Of a DNA stretch of 64,000 nt, positions 52,556 to 63,362 are shown piece by piece. The position numbers and the translations under genes were made by a program. Every line of letters starts with the position of its first letter. Within the stretch, counting starts at the first letter, position 1. The notes beneath the pieces were generated by a model. The model had not been told where the DNA came from and did no database searches. It was given only the letters and a program-made list of their open reading frames with translations. Source of the DNA: Shinella sp. WSJ-2 (GTDB lineage: Bacteria; Pseudomonadota; Alphaproteobacteria; Rhizobiales; Rhizobiaceae); the NCBI RefSeq assembly GCF_003432075.1, contig NZ_QWBU01000003.1, forward strand, positions 124,001-188,000, written 5' to 3'.

Positions 52556-53461
52556 ATGAAGCGCGGACGGTTGCCCCTGACGGCATTGCGGAGTTTCGAG
52601 GCGGCGGGCCGGCTCGGCAGCTTCACGCTCGCGGCCGATGAGCTTGCGGTCTCGCAGGCGGCCGTCAGCCGGCAGGTGAAGGAACTGGAGGCCGAGCTCG
52701 GCAAGCCGCTCTTCGAACGCCGCCACCGGGCGGTGCGTCTCACGCCGTCGGGCCATGTGCTGCTCGGCGTGCTCTCGCGCAGCTTTGACGCGATGGATGC
52801 CAGCCTGTCGGAAATCCGAGGCCGGCGCGGCGGCGGGCTTCTCGAAATCAGCGCCGAGCCGTCCTTTGCCGCCGGCTGGCTCGTCTCGCATCTCGACGAT
52901 TTCCGCACCGGACATCCTGAGGTGGACGTGGCCGTCGATTCCGACATGCGGCTTATCGAATTCCGCACGCACGAGGCCGAGATCGCCATTCGCCACGGCA
53001 TGGACGCCAAGGCCTGGCCGCGCACGGAGGTCGATCACCTGGTGGACGTGGACATGGTGCCGGTCATCGCGCCCGGCCTGCTCTCAATTAACCCGCCGCT
53101 CGAAACGCCCGCCGATCTTCTGATGCATACGCTACTGCACGAGGAAACCCGCAGCGTCTGGGAGCGCTGGTTCGCTGCCGCCGGCCTGCCGGATGCGCCC
53201 CTCGGCCGCGCGCAGATTTTCGCCGAGGGCAATCTGGTGCTGCAGGCGGTGCTGCGCGGCCATGGCGTGGCGCTGGTCGATCGTTTCCTGGCCGCCGAGG
53301 ACATCGCCGCCGGCCGCCTCGTCCAGCCATTCGATCTCTCGATCCGCCACGGCGCCTATTGGCTGGTGGCGCGCAGCTTCAAGCGCCTTTCGCCGGAAGC
53401 GCAGGCGTTCCGGCTGTGGCTGTTGCAGCGTCTCGATGTAGGGGCAGGGGGCGGCGCTTAG
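52556..53461 (+). CDS. LysR family transcriptional regulator (GcvA-like)
   Basis: 301 residues. The N-terminal winged helix-turn-helix reads LPLTALRSFEAAGRLGSFTL, then AADELAVSQAAVSRQVKELE. The C-terminal periplasmic-binding-fold sensor has PEVDVAVDSDMRLIEFRTHE. The RLPLTALRSFEAAGR start resembles GcvA-like activators. The likely target is the small divergent gene or itself. It overlaps tldD tail to tail by four bases. Confidence 0.9.
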   Translation: MKRGRLPLTALRSFEAAGRLGSFTLAADELAVSQAAVSRQVKELEAELGKPLFERRHRAVRLTPSGHVLLGVLSRSFDAMDASLSEIRGRRGGGLLEISAEPSFAAGWLVSHLDDFRTGHPEVDVAVDSDMRLIEFRTHEAEIAIRHGMDAKAWPRTEVDHLVDVDMVPVIAPGLLSINPPLETPADLLMHTLLHEETRSVWERWFAAAGLPDAPLGRAQIFAEGNLVLQAVLRGHGVALVDRFLAAEDIAAGRLVQPFDLSIRHGAYWLVARSFKRLSPEAQAFRLWLLQRLDVGAGGGA

Positions 53462-54873
53462 GTCTTCGTCCCGCCAACCGTGATCTGGTCCATGCGCAGA
53501 TGCGGCTGGCCGACGCCGACGGGCACCCATTGGCCGGCCTTGCCGCAATTGCCGATGCCGGTGTCGAGCTTGGTGTCGTTGCCGACCATCGAGACGCGGC
53601 GCATGGCATCCGGGCCGTTGCCGATCAGCATGGCGCCCTTGACGGGGGCCGTCACCTTGCCGTTCTCGATGAGATAGGCTTCCGTGCAGCCGAAGACGAA
53701 TTTGCCGGAGGTGATATCCACCTGCCCGCCGCCAAAGGAGACGGCGTAGATGCCGTTCTTCACCGAGGCGATGATCTCGTTCGGCGTCTTGTCGCCCGAG
53801 AGCATGTAGGTGTTGGTCATGCGCGGCATGGGGCGGTAGGCATAGCCCTGGCGGCGGCCGTTGCCGGTCGCCTTCATGCCCATCAGCCGGGCATTCTGCC
53901 GGTCCTGCATATAGCCGACCAGCTTGCCGTCCTCGATCAGCACATTGTAGGCCGAAGGCGTGCCCTCGTCATCGACGGTGATCGAGCCGCGGCGGTTGTC
54001 GATCGTGCCGTCGTCGACAACGGTGACGCCCTTGGCCGCCACCTGCTCGCCCATCAGGCCGGCAAAGGCCGAGGTCTTCTTGCGGTTGAAATCGCCTTCC
54101 AACCCGTGACCGACGGCCTCGTGCAGCATCACGCCCGGCCAGCCGTTGGAGAGCACGACATCCATCGTGCCTGCCGGGGCCTCGATCGCCTCGAGATTGA
54201 CGAGTGCCTGACGCAGCGCCTCGTCGGCGCCGGCATGCCAGCTCTCTTCGGTCAGGAACGCATCGAAGGTCGTGCGCCCGCCGACGCCGTAGCTGCCGGT
54301 CTCCTGCCTGTCGCCCTGGCCGACGACGACGGAAATGTTGATGCGGGTCATCGGCCTGATATCGGTGACGCGGTGGCCATCGGCACGCAGGATGTTGACG
54401 ACCTGCCAGCTGGCGGCAACCGAGGCCGTGACCTGCCGCACCTTCGGGTTCTTGCCGCGCAGATAGGCGTCGATCTCGGTCAAGAGCGCCACCTTCGCTT
54501 CGAATGTCGGGGAGCCGATCGGATTGTCGGGGCTGTAGAGCTGGCGGTTTGTGCCCTGCGGGGCGGCGGCATAGGTGCCGGAATAACCGCGCGTCACGGC
54601 GCCGGCCGAATCGGCCGCGCGCTTCAGCGCCGACAGCGTCATCTCGCCGGAATGCGCATAGCCGACAGCCTCACCGGCCACGGCGCGCAGGCCAAACCCC
54701 TGGTCGGTGTTGAAACTGCCGCCCTTGAGGCGGCCATTGTCGAAGGACAACGATTCCGCCTGCGCATGTTCAAGAAACAGTTCGCCGTCGTCGGCGCTTT
54801 TCAAGGTTTCCCGAAGCACCGCCTGCACGGATGCCTCGTCGGCATCGAAAAGGGAGAGGAGGTCGGTGTTCAT
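53458..54873 (-). CDS. tldD: Metalloprotease TldD
   Basis: 471 residues, full length. Zinc protease motif HEAVGHGLEGDF (HExxxH) is in place. LRAVAGEAVGYAHSGEMTLS near the N-terminus and the C-terminal GIGNCGKAGQWVPVGVGQP are signatures. TldD forms a heterodimer with TldE/PmbA and cuts unfolded peptides, for example CcdA and microcin B17 precursor in E. coli. It stands in the usual alphaproteobacterial location near the ctaC operon, though here an IalB-like gene, a TetR operon and the cta genes follow on its upstream side. No defects. Confidence 0.95.
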   Translation of the reverse strand: MNTDLLSLFDADEASVQAVLRETLKSADDGELFLEHAQAESLSFDNGRLKGGSFNTDQGFGLRAVAGEAVGYAHSGEMTLSALKRAADSAGAVTRGYSGTYAAAPQGTNRQLYSPDNPIGSPTFEAKVALLTEIDAYLRGKNPKVRQVTASVAASWQVVNILRADGHRVTDIRPMTRINISVVVGQGDRQETGSYGVGGRTTFDAFLTEESWHAGADEALRQALVNLEAIEAPAGTMDVVLSNGWPGVMLHEAVGHGLEGDFNRKKTSAFAGLMGEQVAAKGVTVVDDGTIDNRRGSITVDDEGTPSAYNVLIEDGKLVGYMQDRQNARLMGMKATGNGRRQGYAYRPMPRMTNTYMLSGDKTPNEIIASVKNGIYAVSFGGGQVDITSGKFVFGCTEAYLIENGKVTAPVKGAMLIGNGPDAMRRVSMVGNDTKLDTGIGNCGKAGQWVPVGVGQPHLRMDQITVGGTKT

Positions 54874-54952
54874 GGCAGGCTCCGCAGCATTTAAATCACC
54901 GGGTTCATGTAAGTCCCCCGATGGCGGGCGGCAAGCCCGCCGGACGCCAGGT

Positions 54953-55483
54953 TTACGGCAGCGCGTCGTAGCCTTCGCCGAAGCCCTTGAGGTCGACGGG
55001 GATGCCGATGCCCTCTTCCGGCGACTGGAAGACGATGAAGGTGGCGGTCGCGCCGGAGCGGAAGGTCTTCAGGAGTTCGTCCTCGAGCACGACTTCCGCA
55101 TAGCAGCCATCGGCAAAGCAGCGCACGAAATAGGCGCGGCCGATATCCTTGCCGTCGACATTGAGGCCGAGCCCGTTGGGCAGCAGCACGCCGAGCGGCG
55201 CGAGCACGCGGAGAATCTTTGCCTTGCGGTCGGCGGTCTTCAGCACGACGACGGAGAGGCCGAGTTCCGGGCGGTCTTCGGCCAGCACGTTCTGCATCAG
55301 CGCGCATTGTTCACCCGAGGCCCCGGCCGGCTGGTCGCAGACGATGGACCAGGCGCCATGGTTCGATTTCACGGTGCCGGGCTGCTGGGCCGCTGCGAGC
55401 GACGGAAGCGCCATGGCGCCGAGCGAGAAGACGGCAAGGCCGAATGCCGCCCGGGACAGCCGGGAAAGGGAAGAAAAACCCAT
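54953..55483 (-). CDS. Invasion-associated locus B (IalB) family protein
   Basis: A 176-residue exported protein. The signal peptide is at about residues 1-33 (RAAFGLAVFSLGAMALPSLAAA). The mature domain starts with GTVKSNHGAWSIVCDQP and has four cysteines (IVCDQP, EQCALM, VRCFADGCYAE) that could form two disulfides. IalB was named from Bartonella, where it aids entry into red cells; the family is widespread in free-living rhizobia, so the name need not imply virulence. It lies 79 bp upstream of tldD on the same strand. A terminator separates it from the next upstream genes. Confidence 0.92.
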   Translation of the reverse strand: MGFSSLSRLSRAAFGLAVFSLGAMALPSLAAAQQPGTVKSNHGAWSIVCDQPAGASGEQCALMQNVLAEDRPELGLSVVVLKTADRKAKILRVLAPLGVLLPNGLGLNVDGKDIGRAYFVRCFADGCYAEVVLEDELLKTFRSGATATFIVFQSPEEGIGIPVDLKGFGEGYDALP

Positions 55484-55540
55484 GAAAACCTCGGAATCTC
55501 GAATCAGTCGGGGTATCTTTGAAGGGACGGCATGGAAATG

Positions 55541-55598
55541 AAAAGCCCCGAGCGCTCCTTTCCGATTGATTGAAGGCGGAAATTGGACGCTCGGGGCT
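55541..55598 (-). terminator. Terminator of the TetR-GFA-DUF6958 operon
   Basis: On the minus strand AGCCCCGAGCG pairs with CGCTCGGGGCT across a 33-base loop and is followed by TTTTC. It lies 32 bp past the DUF6958 stop. Confidence 0.7.
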
Positions 55599-55629
55599 GC
55601 ACTTTATAATAGGGGGTGGGTAACGCCTC

Positions 55630-55929
55630 TCAGGCGGTGGGCCGGTAAAGCCGCACGGGACTGTTCGGCGCGCGCCGGATGACGCCCTTGGCTTCGAGGT
55701 CGAGCTGCACGGCCTTCAACCACCAGCCGGCCTTGTCGCCGCCGGGAAACAGCGCTTCCGAAAGGTACGGCAGAAGCGCATCGCGCGCGGCGGGCACGGT
55801 GAGGCCGGGAGCCTCCTCGGGCAGGATGGTCAGAAGGGCCGACCGCATCGCCTCGTATTTCGTACGATCGGCGCGATAGGTCTTGCCGGGCCGAAGCACG
55901 TTTTCGATGGATATCTTTTCGCTAGGCAT
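55630..55929 (-). CDS. DUF6958-like small protein, 99 aa
   Basis: Starts MPSEKISIENVLRPGKTYRA and ends GVIRRAPNSPVRLYRPT. The segment LFPGGDKAGWWLKAVQLDLE is the most distinctive part, and I recall it from a family numbered DUF6958; this is from memory. Soluble, helical, with a probable winged-helix-like end. Its ATG overlaps the end of the GFA frame by eight bases and has GGAG seven bases upstream. Third gene of the TetR-GFA-DUF6958 operon. Function unknown. Confidence 0.78.
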   Translation of the reverse strand: MPSEKISIENVLRPGKTYRADRTKYEAMRSALLTILPEEAPGLTVPAARDALLPYLSEALFPGGDKAGWWLKAVQLDLEAKGVIRRAPNSPVRLYRPTA

Positions 55930-56459
55930 CGATTGCTCCTCTCACATCGATCTTGGGGGCTCGGAAACCCATCGCGATCCAGGCTTTCAGAAGCTTGGCA
56001 TAGAATGTCAGGTGATGGGTCTTCAGGTTGCGGATGTCGGCGGGAAGGTCGGAGGCGTCCTTCAGGTCGCCGACCATGGTGCGCAGCTCCGGCTTCGGCC
56101 GGGTCGCGGCGGGCCAGAGGTGCAGGTAGACGCTCAGCCAGTGTGCGCTTTTCATTTCCAGGAAAACCGGCGTGTTGCAGCAGGTCGCGACGATGCGCCG
56201 CGAGCCGGCGTCGGGCGGTGAGGCGAAATTCCCGGAGGTTTTCCGCGCCGGACAGGATTTTGATGCGATCCTTGCGGTATTCCGCGCTCGGCGTCGCCTG
56301 ATAGGACGTCAGCATGGGTTTTGCGCCGGGCAGGCGTTCGAGACGGGCGGCAGCCGCCCGGCAGCTGTTGCACAGGCATTCCGAAACGAGGATCGGTTCG
56401 CCCGTCACCTCGAAATGCGTCTTGCCGCATTCGCATCCGATGATCGTGGTCTTCGTCAT
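55922..56459 (-). pseudogene. GFA/DUF6151-type protein with frameshift
   Basis: The frame from the ATG at 56459 reads MTKTTIIGCECGKTHFEVTG with zinc-type cysteines (CLCNSC) up to LREFRLT near 56217. It then runs into Arg-rich nonsense. In the neighbouring frame, from exactly this point, the sequence reads PDAGSRRIVATCCNTPVFLE and continues to the stop at 55922. One extra base in the stretch around 56212-56218 explains this. The joined protein would be about 178 residues and fits the GFA superfamily. It starts four bases inside the TetR stop. It is either a natural frameshift or a sequence error. Confidence 0.85.
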
Positions 56460-57091
56460 GCTGCATGCTCCCTCGTTAAATGAAACAAGTGCCGGATGTA
56501 TCGATCGAGATGGTCGAGGCTTTCGCGGGCCAGCGCCGGGTCGTTGGCGGCCTTGGCGAGCACGAAGGCGCCCTGGATGACGGTCTGGGTGTGGCGGGCG
56601 AGGCTTTCGGCCGTCCAGTCCGCCTTGATGCCGCGTGCCTGCCGGGCAGCCTCGATATCGGCCTCCAGCGTTGCGGTATGGCCGAACATGCTGCGCGCGC
56701 AGGCATCGCGAATGCCGGGCGCGCTGGCATAGACCTCCTGCGCCAGCGTGCCGACGAGGCAGGTGAATTCGGCGATCTCGCCTTCAATGATCGCCTTGCG
56801 GAACGCGACATAGGCGAGCACGCGGTCGAGCGGGTCGGCCGGGCCGTGATAGGGCGCGGCCTCGAAGAAGGCGCTCGTCGTCTCCGCCCAGAAATCGGCT
56901 GCCGCGACGCCGAGCGCCTCCTTGCTGGCGAAATGGTGGAAGAAGGCGCCCTTCGTCACATCCGCCGCCTTGCAGAGATCATCCACGCTGGTGCCGGCGA
57001 AGCCCTTGGCGCGGATGAGGTCGCGGGCGGCTTCGAGAAGCCGAGTGCGGGCATTGCCCCGTTCGGGCGCATGTTTGGTCGGTCTGGACAT
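56456..57091 (-). CDS. TetR/AcrR family transcriptional regulator
   Basis: 211 residues. N-terminal helix-turn-helix: ARTRLLEAARDLIRAKGFAG, then VDDLCKAADVTKGAFFHHFA. The C-terminal ligand domain matches the TetR_C group with EIAEFTCLVGTLAQEVYA. Its gene starts the operon that continues with the GFA frame (four-base overlap) and the DUF6958 gene. A palindrome directly upstream suggests autorepression. The inducer is unknown; GFA genes under TetR control have been seen elsewhere near electrophile or aldehyde detoxification. Confidence 0.9.
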   Translation of the reverse strand: MSRPTKHAPERGNARTRLLEAARDLIRAKGFAGTSVDDLCKAADVTKGAFFHHFASKEALGVAAADFWAETTSAFFEAAPYHGPADPLDRVLAYVAFRKAIIEGEIAEFTCLVGTLAQEVYASAPGIRDACARSMFGHTATLEADIEAARQARGIKADWTAESLARHTQTVIQGAFVLAKAANDPALARESLDHLDRYIRHLFHLTREHAA

Positions 57092-57098
57092 AATCGCA

Positions 57099-57120
57099 AC
57101 ATACCAAACGGTCGGTATGT
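57099..57120. promoter_or_regulatory. Palindromic TetR operator
   Basis: ACATACC and GGTATGT, perfect inverted repeat with eight bases between. It lies 8 bp upstream of the TetR start codon. The centre also contains ACCAAACGGTCGGT, typical of TetR-family operators. Confidence 0.7.
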
Positions 57121-57492
57121 GTCAAGCTTCGCGGATCTCAATACCATCGACCGATGTCGCCGGCCTTTTCAGGCCTGTCTCGGAGGGCGGTTGCGGGATC
57201 TTCGGGCAGGGTGAGGGAAGGGGGCTGCGCACGATTGGGGCGACTGTGCGCCAAAATGTGTTCGGTCGGCGCAAAATGAGTCGCGTTTAGTGGGTCCCCT
57301 TGGCGCGCCGACCCGAGGGTCGCGGTGGGCAAACCTTTCATGCTATAGGGAATTGTGTGGAAACTGTGGGGATACGCGGGAGGCTTTTGCTTTTGCGCAA
57401 AAATGCCGCACAGACGCAGCCCCATGGCTGTTGCGGCGAGCATGAAACTGTGGTTTTAAGCACTCAGTATAGCAGGGATTCTGCGCGTCTGT
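57121..57492. other. Non-coding region before the cta operon
   Basis: About 370 bp between the divergent TetR and ctaC genes. Small open frames are present but show no ribosome site or protein-like composition. The ctaC promoter must lie here; apart from the FNR-type box at its right end I can name no element. Confidence 0.6.
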
Positions 57493-57506
57493 TTGATCCC
57501 AATCAA
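57493..57506 (+). promoter_or_regulatory. FNR/FixK-type box
   Basis: TTGATCCCAATCAA, a perfect match to TTGAT-N4-ATCAA. It lies only 20 bp before the ctaC start codon, so it is most likely at or after the transcription start, a position suited to repression. Confidence 0.75.
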
Positions 57507-57526
57507 ACGCCTTGGGGAGATACGTT

Positions 57527-58411
57527 GTGAAAAACAAAGCTTTTGCAGTTCTGGCCGCCATCGGCTGTCTGCTCTTTGCTTCGACCGCTTTCGCTGATCA
57601 GCCGTTTCCGTGGCAGAAGGGCCTCCAGCCCGCTGCGACCTCGATCATGGAAGAGATCAGCTGGTTCGAGCATTACACACTCTGGTTCATCGTCCCGGTC
57701 ACGCTGTTCGTCCTCCTCCTGCTCATCATCGTCGTCGTGAAGTTCCGCGAAAGCGCGAACCCGGTTCCGTCGAAGACCAGCCACAACACGCTGATCGAAG
57801 TCGTCTGGACGCTCGGTCCGGTCGTCATCTTGCTGTTCTTGGCCGTTCCCTCCTTCCAGCTTCTCACCAAGCAGCTCGCACCGACGGAAGAGCCGGAGCT
57901 GACGATCAAGGCCACCGGCTACCAGTGGTATTGGGGTTACGAATACCAGGTCGGCGATAAGCCGGTCTCTTTCGACAGTCTTCTGCTGGCTGATGCCGAC
58001 CGCGCTGCTGCCGGCAAGGAAGACAAGTCCGTCTATCCGCGCCTGCTCGCCGTCGACAACGAAATCGTCATCCCGGTCGGCAAGCACGTCCGTCTGCTCG
58101 TCACGGGTGCGGACGTGATCCACGCCTTCGCGATGCCCTCCTTCGGCGTGAAGATCGACGCGGTGCCGGGCCGTCTCAACGAAACCTGGTTCAAGGCAGA
58201 CCGCGAAGGCCTGTTCTATGGTCAGTGTTCCGAGCTCTGCGGCAAGGACCATGCGTTCATGCCGATCGCCATCCGCGTCGTCTCGCAAGAGAAATACGAT
58301 ACCTGGCTTGCTGCCGCCGCGACGAATGTCGGCGAGGCAAACAAGGCCCTGATGGCGTCTGTCGACGGTGCGGCGAAGGCCGTAGACGTCGCCCAGAACG
58401 CCGCGCAGTAA
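57527..58411 (+). CDS. ctaC: Cytochrome c oxidase subunit II (aa3 type)
   Basis: 294 residues. The signal peptide (VLAAIGCLLFASTAFA) is followed by two membrane helices (TLWFIVPVTLFVLLLLIIVV, then LGPVVILLFLAVPSFQLL). The periplasmic CuA domain has ligands in VIHAFAMP and QCSELCGKDHAFM. It accepts electrons from cytochrome c and passes them to haem a in subunit I. The start is a GTG (57527) with GGGGAGA six bases upstream. First gene of the cta operon; ctaD follows after 18 bp. Confidence 0.96.
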   Translation: MKNKAFAVLAAIGCLLFASTAFADQPFPWQKGLQPAATSIMEEISWFEHYTLWFIVPVTLFVLLLLIIVVVKFRESANPVPSKTSHNTLIEVVWTLGPVVILLFLAVPSFQLLTKQLAPTEEPELTIKATGYQWYWGYEYQVGDKPVSFDSLLLADADRAAAGKEDKSVYPRLLAVDNEIVIPVGKHVRLLVTGADVIHAFAMPSFGVKIDAVPGRLNETWFKADREGLFYGQCSELCGKDHAFMPIAIRVVSQEKYDTWLAAAATNVGEANKALMASVDGAAKAVDVAQNAAQ

Positions 58412-58426
58412 TACTAGGGAGTCTGA

Positions 58427-60097
<1,671 letters not shown>

Positions 60098-60112
60098 GAT
60101 CTCTGTAAACAC

Positions 60113-60136
60113 GAGGCCGCCGGTTACGGCGGCCTC
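60113..60136 (+). repeat. Intergenic hairpin between ctaD and ctaB
   Basis: GAGGCCGCC / GGCGGCCTC with six bases between. No T-run follows, so it is more likely an mRNA-stabilising or attenuating stem that protects the abundant ctaCD message than a full terminator. Confidence 0.6.
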
Positions 60137-60175
60137 ATAAATCAAAGACCGGATGAACCGGTCGAACGCGACGGA

Positions 60176-61126
60176 ATGAACATGGCGGTCATCGAGCATC
60201 ACGAAACGGTTCCGGGCGGCGGCGAGGTCTACCTCTCCGAAGCGTCTCCGCGTGATTTCTTCGAGCTGCTGAAGCCGCGCGTCATGTCGCTCGTCGTCTT
60301 CACGGCCTTTGCCGGCCTGGTCGTCGCCCCCGGCACGATCAACCCGTTCATCGGCGCCATCGCCATTCTCTGTATCGCCGTGGGCGCCGGAGCCTCCGGT
60401 GCCCTGAACATGTGGTACGATGCGGATATCGATGCGGTCATGACCCGCACCGCCAAGCGTCCGATCCCCTCGGGCCGCATCCGTCCGGAAGAAGCGCTCG
60501 CCTTCGGCCTGACGCTCTCGGCCTTCTCAGTCTGCATCCTTGGTCTTGTGGTCAACTGGCTGTCGGCCGGCCTGCTCGCCTTCACCATCTTCTTCTATGC
60601 CGTCATCTACACGATGTGGCTCAAGCGCTCGACGCCGCAGAACATCGTCATCGGCGGTGCGGCCGGCGCCTTTCCGCCGATGATCGGCTGGGCCTGCGTG
60701 ACGGGCGGCGTCTCCATCGAGAGCGTCGTGCTCTTCCTCATCACCTTCCTGTGGACGCCGGCGCATTTCTGGGCGCTCGCGCTGTTCAAGATGCGCGACT
60801 ATGAGGCCGTCGGCGTGCCGATGCTGCCGAACGTTTCGGGCGAAGCTACCACGAAGGTGCAGATCGTCATCTATGCGGTGCTGACCGCCGTCATCGCCGT
60901 CGTGCCCACCTGGCTCGGCCTTGCCAGCATCGGGTATGGTCTCTTTGCCGCAGCGCTCGGCCTGGGCTTCGTGTGGTATTCCATCGGCGTGTTGCGCATG
61001 CCGGAAGGCGACCGCGCGATGGTGCCGGCCAAGAAACTCTTCGCCTTCTCCATCGTCTATCTGTTCGCGGTCTTCTCCGGCCTGATGTTCGACCGACTGA
61101 TCGCGTCATTCGGATGGGTGCTGTAA
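60176..61126 (+). CDS. ctaB: Protoheme IX farnesyltransferase (heme O synthase)
   Basis: A 316-residue UbiA-type membrane prenyltransferase. The first Asp-rich motif reads [20 protein letters not shown] second, less acidic one is [14 protein letters not shown]. It makes haem O from haem B and farnesyl diphosphate for the aa3 oxidase. Two in-frame ATGs lie close together (60176, 60182). It ends one base inside the coxF-like start (TAATG). Also called coxD or cyoE. Confidence 0.95.
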   Translation: MNMAVIEHHETVPGGGEVYLSEASPRDFFELLKPRVMSLVVFTAFAGLVVAPGTINPFIGAIAILCIAVGAGASGALNMWYDADIDAVMTRTAKRPIPSGRIRPEEALAFGLTLSAFSVCILGLVVNWLSAGLLAFTIFFYAVIYTMWLKRSTPQNIVIGGAAGAFPPMIGWACVTGGVSIESVVLFLITFLWTPAHFWALALFKMRDYEAVGVPMLPNVSGEATTKVQIVIYAVLTAVIAVVPTWLGLASIGYGLFAAALGLGFVWYSIGVLRMPEGDRAMVPAKKLFAFSIVYLFAVFSGLMFDRLIASFGWVL

Positions 61127-61266
61127 TGGAAACCGTAAACCTCACTGAAAGCCAGAAGAAGGCCCGCCGCGGCCGCAACATCGCGCTCGGCGCGGTGCTT
61201 CTGGGTCTCGTCGTCGTGTTCTATGTCGTGACGCTGATCAAGTTCGGCGGCGGAATGGCAGGTTGA
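61126..61266 (+). CDS. CoxF-like small membrane protein, 46 aa
   Basis: One membrane helix ([19 protein letters not shown]) behind a basic start ([11 protein letters not shown]). Its ATG overlaps the ctaB stop by one base and its TGA overlaps the ctaG ATG by one base. Small proteins at this position in alphaproteobacterial cta operons are called CoxF. It is probably an assembly or structural accessory of the oxidase; no biochemical role is certain. Confidence 0.88.
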   Translation: METVNLTESQKKARRGRNIALGAVLLGLVVVFYVVTLIKFGGGMAG

Positions 61267-61874
61267 TGGTGAGCGACATGAACAAGACCGAACCGAAGAA
61301 GAAGGGCAACGGCGCCGTCGTCGCCATGTGCTGTTCCTTCGTCATCGGCATGGGCGCGATGGCTTATGCCGCCGTGCCGCTCTACGAGATGTTCTGCAAG
61401 GCGACCGGCTATGGCGGCACGACGCAACGCGTCGAGCAGGCCTCCGACGTCATTCTCGACCAGACGATCAAGGTGCGCTTCGATGCCAATACCGGCCCTG
61501 GCCTGCCCTGGACCTTCGAGCCGGTTCAGCGCGAGGTCGAGCTGAAGATCGGCGAGACAGTGCAGATCCTCTACAAGGCGCGCAACAATTCGTCCAAGGC
61601 GACGACCGGCCAGGCGACGTTCAACGTCACCCCGGAACAGACCGGTGCCTATTTCAACAAGGTCCAGTGCTTCTGCTTCACCGAAACGACGCTGCAGCCT
61701 GGCGAAGAAATGGAAATGCCCGTCGTCTTCTTCGTCGACCCGGAGATCGTCAAGGCGGTCGAGACGAAGGGCATCCACACGATCACGCTGTCCTACACCT
61801 TCTATCCGCATGAGGCGTCGAAGCCGGTGGCTTCGGCTGCGGATAACAAGACGGACGACGTAAACAAGCTTTGA
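61266..61874 (+). CDS. ctaG: Cytochrome c oxidase assembly protein CtaG (Cox11)
   Basis: 202 residues. One N-terminal membrane helix ([20 protein letters not shown]), then a periplasmic immunoglobulin-like domain with the copper-binding CFCF motif in [19 protein letters not shown]. It delivers copper to the CuB site in subunit I. I take the ATG at 61266, which overlaps the coxF stop; ATG 61278 with GGTGAG upstream is also possible. Confidence 0.95.
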   Translation: MVSDMNKTEPKKKGNGAVVAMCCSFVIGMGAMAYAAVPLYEMFCKATGYGGTTQRVEQASDVILDQTIKVRFDANTGPGLPWTFEPVQREVELKIGETVQILYKARNNSSKATTGQATFNVTPEQTGAYFNKVQCFCFTETTLQPGEEMEMPVVFFVDPEIVKAVETKGIHTITLSYTFYPHEASKPVASAADNKTDDVNKL

Positions 61875-61932
61875 AAGACATGCGTTTCCGGCTATGCCGG
61901 GGACAGAACGCGATACATTCGGGGACAATCAC

Positions 61933-62811
61933 ATGGCCGATGCGCATCAGAAGAAACACGACTACCACATCATCGACCCCAGCCCATGGCCGCTTCTCGC
62001 CTCCATCGGCGCGTTCGTCATGGCGCTCGGCGGCATCGGCTACATGCGTTACGTCTCGGGTGGCGCCTTCCACCTGTTCGGCGTCAACCTCGCCACGCCG
62101 TGGATTTTCTTCATCGGCCTGCTGATTGTACTCTACACCATGTATGCCTGGTGGGCAGACACGGTGAAGGAAGCCCATGAGGGTCACCACACCCGCGTAG
62201 TTTCGCTGCACCTGCGCTACGGCATGATCATGTTCATCGCTTCGGAAGTGATGTTCTTCGTCGCTTGGTTCTGGGCCTTCTTCGACGCCAGCCTGTTTGC
62301 CGCCGAGCCCATCCAGGCCGCACGTGCCGCCTATACCGGCGGTGTCTGGCCGCCGAAGGGCATCGAGGTTCTCGATCCCTGGCACCTGCCGCTCTACAAC
62401 ACTGTCATCCTGCTGCTTTCCGGCACCTGCGTGACCTGGGCACACCACGCCCTCCTGCACAACGACCGCAAGGGCCTGATCAACGGCCTGACGCTGACCG
62501 TTCTGCTCGGCCTGCTGTTCTCCTTCGTGCAGGGCTACGAATACGCGCACGCTCCGTTCGCCTTCAAGGATTCGATCTACGGCGCGACCTTCTTCATGGC
62601 GACCGGCTTCCACGGCTTCCACGTTCTGGTCGGCACGATCTTCCTGATCGTCTGCCTCATCCGCGCACTGCGTGGCGATTTCACCCCCAAGCAGCACTTC
62701 GGTTTCGAAGCCGCCGCCTGGTACTGGCACTTCGTCGACGTCGTCTGGCTCTTCCTCTTCTTCTCCATCTACATCTGGGGTGGCTGGGGCGCGCCGATCG
62801 CGCACATGTAA
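61933..62811 (+). CDS. ctaE: Cytochrome c oxidase subunit III
   Basis: 292 residues with seven membrane helices. Signatures: [47 protein letters not shown] and [14 protein letters not shown]. It stabilises the aa3 complex and proton pumping. The start ATG at 61933 has GGGGA eight bases upstream. It ends at a strong terminator, so some transcripts stop before the DUF983 and surf1 genes. Confidence 0.96.
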   Translation: MADAHQKKHDYHIIDPSPWPLLASIGAFVMALGGIGYMRYVSGGAFHLFGVNLATPWIFFIGLLIVLYTMYAWWADTVKEAHEGHHTRVVSLHLRYGMIMFIASEVMFFVAWFWAFFDASLFAAEPIQAARAAYTGGVWPPKGIEVLDPWHLPLYNTVILLLSGTCVTWAHHALLHNDRKGLINGLTLTVLLGLLFSFVQGYEYAHAPFAFKDSIYGATFFMATGFHGFHVLVGTIFLIVCLIRALRGDFTPKQHFGFEAAAWYWHFVDVVWLFLFFSIYIWGGWGAPIAHM

Positions 62812-62834
62812 GCCGATACGGAAAAACTGTTTCG

Positions 62835-62866
62835 AACGGCCGCAGCGATGCGGCCGTTTGTTTTTG
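62835..62866 (+). terminator. Rho-independent terminator after ctaE
   Basis: AACGGCCGCA / TGCGGCCGTT with a four-base loop, then TTGTTTTT. Confidence 0.85.
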
Positions 62867-62978
62867 GGGTATGGCCCGGCGCTTTGTCGCAGCTTTAATA
62901 TTGGACGCGCGGGCAGGGCGGCGTTACCTATCGACATCAGGCCTGAGGGCCGACCACCTCTTTGACTGGAATGGCATC

Positions 62979-63362
62979 ATGGACGAGGACAAGGCACTCT
63001 ATCCCCCGGTCGATCCCATCAGCGCGGGCCTGCGCGGCTGCTGCCCGCGCTGCGGCCAGGGCAAGCTGTTCGACGGCCTTCTGACGGTAAAGCCGGCCTG
63101 CGCCAATTGCGGCCTCGACTATTCCTTCGCCGATTCCGGTGATGGTCCCGTCGTCTTCGTGATCCTGATCGTCGGCTTTATCGTCGTCGGCTCGGCGCTG
63201 TGGATGGAGGTGAACTACAACCCACCGCTCTGGGTGCATTTCATGCTGTGGATACCCCTCGTCATCGTGCTCGGCCTCGCGCTGACGCGTATCCTCAAGG
63301 GCCTGCTCATCACCCTGCAATACCGCAACAATGCCCGCCCCGGCGAGATCGACCGTGGCTGA
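62979..63362 (+). CDS. DUF983 membrane protein
   Basis: 127 residues. An N-terminal zinc-ribbon-like set of cysteines (GCCPRCGQGKLF and CANCGLDY) is followed by two membrane helices (GPVVFVILIVGFIVVGSALW, then FMLWIPLVIVLGLALTRIL). DUF983 genes typically stand between ctaE and surf1 in alphaproteobacteria, suggesting a role in oxidase assembly or haem/copper handling. It overlaps the surf1 start by eight bases. Confidence 0.92.
   Translation: MDEDKALYPPVDPISAGLRGCCPRCGQGKLFDGLLTVKPACANCGLDYSFADSGDGPVVFVILIVGFIVVGSALWMEVNYNPPLWVHFMLWIPLVIVLGLALTRILKGLLITLQYRNNARPGEIDRG

Noticed and set aside
57138-57443. Small minus-strand open frame before the cta operon
   Set aside because: No ribosome site, protein-unlike sequence; it lies in the promoter region of two divergent genes.
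60113-60136. Terminator between ctaD and ctaB
   Set aside because: The hairpin is real but no T-run follows, and the downstream genes belong functionally to the same operon.
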